5,333 nucleotides of DNA. Source: Chloroflexota bacterium (GTDB lineage: Bacteria > Chloroflexota > Limnocylindria > Limnocylindrales > CSP1-4). Where the stretch lies: positions 1-5,333 of the forward strand of contig JAJYGO010000189.1 of the NCBI GenBank assembly GCA_021785115.1. Reading direction: 5' to 3'. Below, one piece after another: positions 1 to 5,081 of this stretch. The position numbers and the translations under genes were made by a program. A model generated the notes under the pieces. The model saw only the letters and a program-made list of their open reading frames with translations, had not been told where the DNA came from and did not search any database. How positions within the stretch are numbered: position 1 is the stretch's first letter; every line of letters starts with the position of its first letter.

Positions 1-336
1 CTGGCCCAGCTGTACGACGCCCCGGGCAACGCGCTCCGGATGCAGGAACTCGAGGAGCGCTCGCTCTTCACGCGGAGCGGCCTGACGCGACTGGTGGATC
101 GCATCGAGGCGGCGGGACTTGTCCGCCGAGAGCCGGTTCCCGGCGACCGGCGCGGCGTCAGCGTCGCCCTGACCCCCGAAGGGCGAAGGCGCCACGACCG
201 CGCGTTCGTCGAGCACATGCGCGTCATCGAGCGCGAGTTCGGCGGGCGGCTGACGCCAGCCGAACAGCAGGCGGTGGCCGATGCCCTCGCGGGCTTCTGG
301 CACGGCGACCTCGAGAGTCCGACGACAGCGGGGTAG
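1..336 (+). CDS. MarR-family transcriptional regulator, 5'-truncated by window edge
   Basis: An open frame runs from base 1 to a TAG stop at 334-336, giving 111 visible residues. MarR proteins are usually about 140-160 residues, so some 40 N-terminal residues lie outside the window; the internal ATG at 40 is not the true start. Visible residues 14-41 fit the winged-helix DNA-binding core: a helix, then a recognition helix containing RSGLTRLVDRIEAAGLV. The wing follows at residues 49-61 as DRRGVSVALTPEG, a hallmark MarR motif. The remaining helix (about 62-100) would form the dimer interface. MarR proteins are dimeric cytoplasmic repressors or activators that often sense small phenolic or drug-like ligands and commonly control neighbouring genes. 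The target here cannot be inferred, because the downstream 800 bases hold only gene scraps. The family call is secure; the ligand is unknown. Confidence 0.93.
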   Translation: MAQLYDAPGNALRMQELEERSLFTRSGLTRLVDRIEAAGLVRREPVPGDRRGVSVALTPEGRRRHDRAFVEHMRVIEREFGGRLTPAEQQAVADALAGFWHGDLESPTTAG

Positions 337-461
337 GCCAAGGACAGGCCGGCGCCGCAGCTTCTCGATTCCGCGGGCACACCGGCACGCCCGCCGCCGC
401 TGCCGTTGGACGCGCGTTCCAGGCAGCGCCGAACTGCCGGTCGCCGGACCGCTCCGACGCG

Positions 462-671
462 CTCGACCTGCGCTGGAGACTCGTCTTCGAGCCGCGGGTC
501 GCCACCTTCGATTTCGCGGCGAACCCGTCCGTCATCGACATGCGCCCGTATCTGATCAGCCGTGTCGACACGCCGTCCGAGGGAGCGCTCCCGGCAGCGG
601 CAGCCAACCTGACTGACGGCCGCGCCGCCCAGAATCGCTCGTCTGAGCCCTCCCTGGCATTGGCCTCATGA
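462..671 (+). pseudogene. Coding-like gene fragment, unidentified
   Basis: In the frame ending with TGA at 669-671, the stretch from about 462 has strongly GC-biased third positions and reads like real protein. It includes LRWRLVFEPRVATFDF followed by NPSVIDMRPYLISRVDTP. No good start codon precedes it: the frame is open back past the MarR stop, but the sequence between 337 and 460 looks low-complexity and carries no ribosome binding site. The only internal ATG (540) would leave 43 codons. I read it as the remnant of a larger gene whose 5' part is gone. The stop overlaps an ATG at 668-670 (ATGA), so it may once have been translationally coupled to the next small ORF. I do not recognise the family. 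It could also be a chance open frame in GC-rich DNA. Confidence 0.3.
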
Positions 672-775
672 CGGAACGGGAGGGCGCGGGATCGGTCGAG
701 CTGCCGATCTATCCGGATGCAGGGTGGCCTGAACTGCCCGTGCCGGTGGACCTGCTCTCAGCCCGCGGGGAGTGA
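668..775 (+). CDS. Small ORF, 35 codons, hypothetical
   Basis: An ATG at 668 overlaps the TGA of the preceding fragment as ATGA and opens a frame of 35 codons ending with TGA at 773-775. The product is acidic to neutral and proline-rich in its second half (ELPIYPDAGWPELPVPVDLL). It has no signal peptide, membrane segment or recognisable domain. Third positions are mostly G or C, as in the real genes of this window, but the length is short enough to arise by chance. It could be a genuine microprotein, or the tail of a decayed gene continuing the upstream scrap after a frameshift. I cannot assign a function. Confidence 0.22.
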   Translation: MTEREGAGSVELPIYPDAGWPELPVPVDLLSARGE

Positions 776-1117
776 TTACCACGCGACAGCATCACACGCC
801 GACTTCGTCTGGCATCGGGGCGTCGATGGCAGACGCAGCGGTCTCTCTTCGCACAGCTCCGGCCAGGGGCTGAGCGCCGGCTGACAACAGCTGGTGTACT
901 GGAGGCTCCAATCTTTGGTCGGGGCGAAGAGGAGTCACACCACCGCGACCGACCTGAATGTCCCGGCCCTGCCGCTCACGATCCGCCTCGATGGTGCCAA
1001 GGCATGGCTGCTGGCCGGGTAGGTGCCTCGGGAGCCGCACGCACCGCAACATCACCAGCCAACTGCTGCCTCATACCTCACATATGACGCATGTTGCAGC
1101 TTGTCCCTAGCAAGCCC
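776..1117 (+). other. Gene-poor stretch with possible coding scrap
   Basis: No gene can be supported here. The only coding-like piece is the frame ending in TAG at 1020-1022. Its last two dozen codons read DLNVPALPLTIRLDGAKAWLL, which resembles a protein C-terminus but has no convincing start; a GTG at 894 is the only candidate and lacks a ribosome binding site. From about 1060 the sequence becomes noticeably richer in A and T than its surroundings, which fits the promoter region of the following toxin-antitoxin operon. Confidence 0.35.
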
Positions 1118-1153
1118 TCTGCATTATGGCTCACTTGTGCGCTATTATGCAGA
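1118..1153 (+). promoter_or_regulatory. Imperfect inverted repeat, candidate AbiEi operator/promoter
   Basis: The arms TCTGCATTATGG (1118-1129) and CTATTATGCAGA (1142-1153) are reverse complements at 10 of 12 positions, including a perfect 7-base outer part, TCTGCAT/ATGCAGA. The spacer is 12 bases. The motif ATTATG also recurs directly at 1123 and 1144, 21 bases apart, about two helical turns. The site ends four bases before the antitoxin ATG at 1158, in the most AT-rich patch of the region. A -10-like TATTAT (1143-1148) lies inside the right arm, but the matching -35 position (TGCATT, 1120-1125) is poor. Characterised AbiEi antitoxins repress their own operon by binding inverted repeats at the promoter, so this placement fits an autoregulatory operator. 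Operator function is inferred; the repeat itself is seen directly. Confidence 0.55.
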
Positions 1154-1157
1154 AGCA

Positions 1158-1901
1158 ATGACCCGCTACTCGACCCTCGGCCGGCTCTCAAGCCTCGCGG
1201 AAGACCAGTGGGGCCTCGTCACGCGGCAGCAGGCCGAGCTCACCGGCGTGTCGCGCGCGACCCTTCAACGCCTGGCGTCCGAGGGCGTCCTCGAGCGCCT
1301 GACCAGTGGCGTATACCACCTGCGGGGGGCGCCGATGCCCGACCACGCAGAGCTCCGGGCGGCCTGGCTGCAGCTTGCTCCGGCAGTCCCAGCCTGGGAG
1401 CGAACGGCTGAGCAGGGCGTCGTCTCGCACCGCTCCGCCGCGGCCCTCTACGGCCTCGGCGACCTGCCGGCCGACCGCCACGAGTTCACCCTGCCGTCCC
1501 GACGGCAGTCGCGGCGGCCCGACGTCCGGCTACACCAGCGGCGGCTCGAGCCGGGAGAGTGGCTCACGCTTCGCGACCTCCCGGCCACACGATCCTCGCG
1601 GATCGCCGCTGACCTGCTCGACGACCGCGAAGACACCGAGGCCGTGGCCCGCATCGTCGTGGTAGCAATCCGCGCGATCTACGACTATCCGGGCACCTTC
1701 GCTGACGAACTCGCACCCTATGCCGCGCGGTACGGCCTGCGCCGCGGCGACGGGCTTGCGCTCCTCCGCTGGCTGCTCGACCTCGTCGGCGACCCGGAGA
1801 CGCCGCGCTGGATGCAAGAGGCCCGTGATCACATCGCGCGAGCCACTACGAAGGCGAGCGATCCCTCGCCTTCGGCCGCCGCACCACCTCGATCGCCATG
1901 A
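1158..1901 (+). CDS. abiEi: Type IV toxin-antitoxin AbiEi-family antitoxin
   Basis: This 247-residue protein is the likely antitoxin and autorepressor of an AbiE pair. Residues about 14-57 form a winged helix-turn-helix: WGLVTRQQAELTGVSRATLQRL, then EGVLERLTSGVYHLRG, the wing typical of AbiEi N-termini. Residues 88-150 match the AbiEi body: VVSHRSAAALYGLGDL, a strand near HEFTLP, a basic RRQSRRPDVRLHQRRL segment, then LRDLPATRSSRIAADLL. The C-terminal 20 residues are Ala/Pro/Ser-rich and probably disordered. I chose ATG 1158 because the winged helix starts directly after it and the upstream in-frame extension to 1023 has poor protein character and crosses the operator candidate. GTG 1137 is an alternative start. 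No strong ribosome binding site precedes ATG 1158. The stop overlaps the toxin start by ATGA. In studied systems AbiEi neutralises the toxin without a stable complex and represses the operon cooperatively. Confidence 0.88.
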   Translation: MTRYSTLGRLSSLAEDQWGLVTRQQAELTGVSRATLQRLASEGVLERLTSGVYHLRGAPMPDHAELRAAWLQLAPAVPAWERTAEQGVVSHRSAAALYGLGDLPADRHEFTLPSRRQSRRPDVRLHQRRLEPGEWLTLRDLPATRSSRIAADLLDDREDTEAVARIVVVAIRAIYDYPGTFADELAPYAARYGLRRGDGLALLRWLLDLVGDPETPRWMQEARDHIARATTKASDPSPSAAAPPRSP

Positions 1902-2794
1902 CCAGCGGCAGCTCGTACAGGAGCCCGTCCGCCTTCCGTCGGGCCCTCGCCGACAGGCTCCGGGCCCAGGCGGCGTCGGGCCGCTGGACGCTCGCCCAGC
2001 TGCAGCGCCAGATGGCGTACGACCGACTGCTCGAGCGGCTGTACCTCGTCGACGAGCATTGGATCGTCAAGGGCGCGACAGCTCTGCTCGCGCGCGACAT
2101 CGGGGTGCGCGCGACGATCGACGTCGACCTGTATCGCACGACGGCCCTCGACGCGGCTGAGGCCGACCTGCGCGAGGCGGCCGATCGTGACATCGGCGAC
2201 TGGTTTCGCTTCGAGTTCGGCCCGCGCCAATCGATCGGCGACGTTGCGACCGGCGTCCGGCTGCCCGTCACGGCGCTCGTCGGGGCGAGCCCGTGGGCGT
2301 CCTTCCACGTCGATCTCGTCGGCGACGAACTGCACATGACCGGCCAGCCCGACGACGTGCCTCCCCTGGCGCGAGTCGTCATGCCCGACGTCGAGCAGCA
2401 TGGGTACTGCGCGTATCCGCTCGTCGATCACATCGCCGACAAGGTCTGCGCGATCCTCGAGCGACATGGCCCGATGGAGCTTCCCTCCACCCGCTACAAG
2501 GACCTCGTCGACCTGGTCGCGATCATCGTCGCAGCGTCCGTCGAGGCCGAGGCGCAGGCGGTCGCGCTCCGCGTGGAGGCCGCCCGTCGGGGTCTTCGGC
2601 TACCGGACCGCTTCGCAGTACCGGATCGAGCGCTGTGGGAGCACGGATACGACGCCGAGGCGGCGCGCTCGCTCTTGTCCGTCGCCCGAACGCTCGATGA
2701 CGCCCTGGCCCTGGTAAGGCTGTTCCTCGACCCGCTGTTCGACAGGACGGCACGGGGAACATGGAGCCCACTGGAGCAGCAGTGGACGCGGTGA
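1898..2794 (+). CDS. abiEii: Type IV toxin-antitoxin AbiEii-family nucleotidyltransferase toxin
   Basis: A 298-residue protein of normal length for the AbiEii/AbiGii (DUF1814, COG2253) family. The nucleotidyltransferase core is clear. Residues 57-63 (VKGATAL) match the usual VKGGTAL turn with Ala in place of the second Gly. They are followed by RATIDVDLYR (71-80), whose D75 and D77 are the expected metal-binding pair. FHVDLV (136-141) supplies a likely third acidic residue. YPLVDHIADKVCAI (173-186) and RYKDLVDLVAI (199-209) are the conserved distal motifs of the family. The C-terminal helical part is intact. Family toxins are cytoplasmic, bacteriostatic nucleotidyltransferases; related MenT toxins modify tRNA, and AbiEii was linked to GTP binding. 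The start overlaps the antitoxin stop by ATGA with no ribosome binding site of its own, so translation is probably coupled to the antitoxin. All catalytic landmarks are present, so it looks active. Confidence 0.9.
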   Translation: MTSGSSYRSPSAFRRALADRLRAQAASGRWTLAQLQRQMAYDRLLERLYLVDEHWIVKGATALLARDIGVRATIDVDLYRTTALDAAEADLREAADRDIGDWFRFEFGPRQSIGDVATGVRLPVTALVGASPWASFHVDLVGDELHMTGQPDDVPPLARVVMPDVEQHGYCAYPLVDHIADKVCAILERHGPMELPSTRYKDLVDLVAIIVAASVEAEAQAVALRVEAARRGLRLPDRFAVPDRALWEHGYDAEAARSLLSVARTLDDALALVRLFLDPLFDRTARGTWSPLEQQWTR

Positions 2795-2795
2795 C

Positions 2796-2866
2796 GGCGT
2801 CAGGGTTTCGCCTCCGCCGGAGCTCCCCCTTGGGCTCGTACGCCTGACGCGCCTGGCGCAAACCCT
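2796..2866 (+). repeat. Two alternative inverted repeats after abiEii
   Basis: GCGTCAGG (2797-2804) pairs perfectly with CCTGACGC (2843-2850). Alternatively AGGGTTTCGCC (2802-2812) pairs with GGCGCAAACCCT (2855-2866) with one bulged C. The two left arms share three bases, so the stems compete. Inside the loop lie CTCCGCCGGAG (2812-2822) and the 8-base palindrome GGAGCTCC (2819-2826). CGCCTGACG is followed at once by CGCCTGGCG. The structure begins two bases after the abiEii stop. It may end the toxin-antitoxin transcript, but no T-run follows, so it is not a standard intrinsic terminator. Confidence 0.4.
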
Positions 2867-2891
2867 CTGAGGAGCCTGCCCCGTACCGTGA

Positions 2892-3200
2892 GTGACAACC
2901 AGGAGCAGGAAGTCAGTCGCTACAACGATGACGGCAACGGACGAGTCGAACCGGAACTTCGGGGATCTGTCGCGACTCCTCGCTGAGGCCAACGGGCAGC
3001 TCGTCTTCTTCGTGGGCGCCGGCATCTCTTCAGGCCCGGCCATGCTGCCGAGCACGACCGAGTTGATTGCCCGATTGGTCGATGGCGCGGCCGACCGTAG
3101 TCCTCGGCTGCGAGGCGTCATTCCCATCATTCCCAAACTCGACGGCGTCGGCTTCGAGATGGTGCCCAAGTTCCTGCTGCGCACGAGTAGCGCCTCGGAG
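2892..3200 (+). pseudogene. SIR2-domain protein, N-terminal remnant
   Basis: The first ~100 codons look like the start of a SIR2-type NAD-binding protein: LSRLLAEANGQLVFFVGAGIS at residues 27-46 counted from GTG 2892, then LPSTTELIARLVDG. GAGIS is the Rossmann NAD-binding hallmark of sirtuins and of SIR2 NADase effectors in anti-phage systems (Thoeris, DSR, short-Argonaute partners). A helical GVGFEMVPKFLLR follows. After about base 3200 the protein loses SIR2 character, with no downstream catalytic His or NAD-binding segments. The frame stays open to 4154 only because it runs antisense to the kinase gene. So most of the domain is missing; 3200 is an approximate break. The start is GTG 2892 or, more likely, ATG 2928; AGGAGCAGGAAG (2901-2912) lies upstream of the latter. 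Another GTG at 2888 opens a short frame that stops near 2986. SIR2 identity is likely; loss of function is inferred. Confidence 0.68.
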
Positions 3201-3398
3201 CCGTCGGGGTTGCGCCTATCGCGCCAACCGCGATCGGTGGAGGAGGCCGAGGAGACCGAGGCCCGCGTCATCCCTGCCTCGCCCTCCCGACTCGTGGTTC
3301 CCGTCAAGAGCGCAGCGCTCATTGGTGGGCGTGTCGGCTGGCACGGAGTCAGTCGGTGGAGCAGCGCGTGCTCCGGACATACACGGCTCTCCCACGGC
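3201..3398. other. Junction region between SIR2 remnant and kdgK, no gene seen
   Basis: About 200 bases carry no recognisable product on either strand. A purine-rich patch (3238-3264) has short GAGGCCGAG-like repeats. Near the end, ATACACGG (3379-3386) pairs with CCGTTGTAT (3402-3410) with one bulge, straddling the kdgK stop codon. It could slow or end transcription of the minus-strand operon but has no U-tract. This is where the SIR2 gene lost its remainder; the sequence gives no clean breakpoint or target duplication. Confidence 0.4.
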
Positions 3399-4382
3399 CT
3401 ACCGTTGTATGCGCGTCCCGCCCCCTGCGAGCAGCCGCTCGACCTCAGGAAGGGTCGCGTACGTCAGGTCGCCCCACATCGTCTGCTGCAGCGCGCTCGC
3501 CGCGTCACCGTAGCGGACGGCCTTCGCGACGTCACCGGTCAGCATCCCGTACAGGAACCCGGACGCATACGCGTCGCCGCCGCCCACACGGTCGACGAGG
3601 TCGATGTCGTATGTCCGATCGTCTACGACGGTGCCGCCCGCGAACGCGATGGCCGTCCATGTGTTGTGCGTCACGGACGTGTCGCCCCGGATGGTGATCG
3701 TCACGACTCGGAACCCGAACCGGTCGGCGAGCGCGCGAGCCACCGACGCGTAGTCGTCGCCCGTGACCCCGAACACGGTCCCCGCGTCCTCCTCTGTCGT
3801 CACCAGGACATCGACGAGGTCCATGAGCGGCTCCTGGACCCGCCGGGCTTCGTCCGGCGTCCAGAGCTTGCCCCGAAAGTTCAGGTCGTACGACGTGAGC
3901 GCGCCGGCGCTGCGCGTGGCCCGAAGCGCGTGCTCGACCTCGGCCGCGGCCGCGGACGAGAGCGCGGTCGTGATCCCGCTGGTGTGGAACGCGCGTGCGC
4001 CGGCAAGGATGGTGGGCCAGTCGAAGGATCCCGCGACGAGTTCGCTGAAGGCCGAGTTCGCCCGGTCGTAGAGGACGGACGACGGGCGGGGCGAGGCGCC
4101 GTACTCGACGAAGTAGAGCCCCATTCGGGCGTCCGGGACGATGCGGACGTGTGAGACGTCGATCCCGAACTCACGCGCCCGGTTGCGGGCCATCCGGCCC
4201 AGTGGATTGTCGGGCAGGCAGGACACCCAACTCGTGGTGAGGCCCAGCCGAGCTGCGCCCCCGGCAACGTTGAGCTCGGCCCCTCCCACGGTCACATCCA
4301 GCTCAGTCGTCTGCTCGAGTCGGCGCTGGGCCGGGGGCGAGAGGCGGATCATCGCCTCCCCGAATGTCACAAGGTCGGTCAC
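3399..4382 (-). CDS. kdgK: 2-keto-3-deoxygluconate kinase (PfkB family)
   Basis: A 327-residue sugar kinase, normal length for the family. It phosphorylates 2-keto-3-deoxygluconate with ATP to give KDPG in the cytoplasm. The N-terminus VTFGEAMIRLSP (5-16) and the first PfkB signature GGAELNVAGGAARLG (33-47) are typical of KDG kinases. So are GLYFVEYG (88-95), YDRANSAFSEL (105-115) and YDLNFRGKLW (165-174), which line the substrate site. The second PfkB signature is VDRVGGGDAYASGFLYG (263-279), with D270 as the catalytic base; the anion hole here is GGGD rather than the commoner GAGD. The C-terminus LLAGGGTRIQR looks complete. The start is GTG at 4382, seven bases after a strong GAGGGAGG site. 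The start overlaps the aldolase stop as GTGA. Ribokinase-like alternatives are less likely given the KDG-specific motifs and aldolase neighbour. Confidence 0.93.
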   Translation of the reverse strand: MTDLVTFGEAMIRLSPPAQRRLEQTTELDVTVGGAELNVAGGAARLGLTTSWVSCLPDNPLGRMARNRAREFGIDVSHVRIVPDARMGLYFVEYGASPRPSSVLYDRANSAFSELVAGSFDWPTILAGARAFHTSGITTALSSAAAAEVEHALRATRSAGALTSYDLNFRGKLWTPDEARRVQEPLMDLVDVLVTTEEDAGTVFGVTGDDYASVARALADRFGFRVVTITIRGDTSVTHNTWTAIAFAGGTVVDDRTYDIDLVDRVGGGDAYASGFLYGMLTGDVAKAVRYGDAASALQQTMWGDLTYATLPEVERLLAGGGTRIQR

Positions 4383-5032
4383 GCCGCGGCCTCCCTCAAC
4401 GCTGCAACGACCGCCATGGCGCGTTCGCGTGCGACGGTTGCATCACCCCCGCCGGTCAGCCAGCTGCCCATCGCGACCGCAACCGCTCCCGCGGCGACGA
4501 ACGCGACCGCGTTTTCGATCGTCACGCCACCCGTCGGAACGAGAGGGATCTCACGGAACGGACCGCGCATTTCCCGGAAGAACGTAGGCCCGACGGCCGA
4601 AGCCGGGAACACCTTGATGCCGGCAGCGCCGGCCTGCCAACCCGCGTACGCCTCGGTCGGCGTGAAGGCGCCGGGAAACGCGGGAATCCCGCGCGACGCG
4701 GCAAAGCGCACGAGCTCGACGTCCGTGTGCGGCATCACGAGGAAACGCGCCCCTGCTTGCAGCGCCCGCTCGGCCGAGGCGACGCTCATCACGGTGCCGG
4801 CGCCGACGAGGAGGTCTTGTGGTGCGAATCGGTGCGTGAGTTCCTCGATTCCGTCAAGCGCCCCGTCGCCGTCGAGCGTCAGCTCGAGCGCGCGCACCCC
4901 GCCAGCAACGAGCGCGTTGGTGACGTCGAGGAGACGCGCGGGCTCGAGGCGGCGGGCGATCGCGATCAGGCGAGTGGCAAGGATGGGCTCGGGGATCTCG
5001 GGTCGGATACCGGCGCTGGACTGACCGTGCAC
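4379..5032 (-). CDS. eda: KDPG/KDG-type aldolase (Eda family)
   Basis: A 217-residue class I aldolase of the 2-dehydro-3-deoxy-phosphogluconate aldolase family; usual length is 205-220. It cleaves KDPG (or KDPGal) to pyruvate and glyceraldehyde-3-phosphate. The TIM-barrel motifs run in order: RLIAIARRLEP (21-31), the catalytic-acid strand ALELTL with E50, LVGAGTV (75-81), FPGAFTPTE (119-127), GIKVFPAS (138-145) with Schiff-base K140, and PLVPTGGV (163-170) plus AMGSWL (187-192) at the phosphate end. The position aligned to E. coli Eda Arg49 is Asp54 here, so substrate preference may differ. The start is GTG 5032, six bases after GGAGG. Its stop overlaps kdgK by four bases, so the two are translationally coupled, and the paired kinase points to KDPG as substrate. 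A DgoA-like galactonate role is possible. Confidence 0.91.
   Translation of the reverse strand: MHGQSSAGIRPEIPEPILATRLIAIARRLEPARLLDVTNALVAGGVRALELTLDGDGALDGIEELTHRFAPQDLLVGAGTVMSVASAERALQAGARFLVMPHTDVELVRFAASRGIPAFPGAFTPTEAYAGWQAGAAGIKVFPASAVGPTFFREMRGPFREIPLVPTGGVTIENAVAFVAAGAVAVAMGSWLTGGGDATVARERAMAVVAALREAAA
4390..4397 (-). promoter_or_regulatory. Ribosome binding site of kdgK
   Basis: On the minus strand GAGGGAGG lies seven bases before the GTG start at 4382, inside the end of the aldolase gene. It supports GTG rather than an internal ATG as the kinase start. Confidence 0.8.
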
Positions 5033-5038
5033 CGTGTG

Positions 5039-5043
5039 CCTCC
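5039..5043 (-). promoter_or_regulatory. Ribosome binding site of eda
   Basis: GGAGG on the minus strand sits six bases before the GTG at 5032, in the 49-base gap after the RraA-family gene, and fixes the aldolase start at GTG. No terminator or promoter is evident in this gap, so the genes are probably cotranscribed. Confidence 0.8.
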
Positions 5044-5081
5044 ATCGTGCAGCACGAGGCTTGTGACTCCCAACGAGAGGG

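Noticed and set aside
224..607. A 127-codon minus-strand frame over the MarR end and the scrap region
   Set aside because: It is low-complexity Ala/Arg/Pro sequence that overlaps the certain MarR gene antisense; no start signal.
1023..1157. N-terminal extension of the AbiEi frame by 45 codons
   Set aside because: The extension has no family similarity, crosses the AT-rich operator and promoter candidate, and lacks a ribosome binding site. ATG 1158 places the winged helix at the expected distance.
1829..2467. Two long minus-strand frames opposite abiEii
   Set aside because: They mirror the codon periodicity of abiEii and show no family motifs.
2796..2866. Integron attC recombination site
   Set aside because: The imperfect stem suggested it, but the core GTTRRRY and RYYYAAC boxes are absent at the expected positions.
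3379..3410. Intrinsic terminator of the kdgK operon
   Set aside because: The stem has a bulge and a 15-base loop, it overlaps the stop codon, and no U-tract follows. It is mentioned only as a weak structure.
2892..4154. A 420-codon forward frame starting in the SIR2 segment and crossing most of kdgK
   Set aside because: Only the first ~100 codons look like protein. The rest is antisense to a well-supported kinase and is Arg/Val-rich, as expected for a shadow frame in GC-rich DNA.
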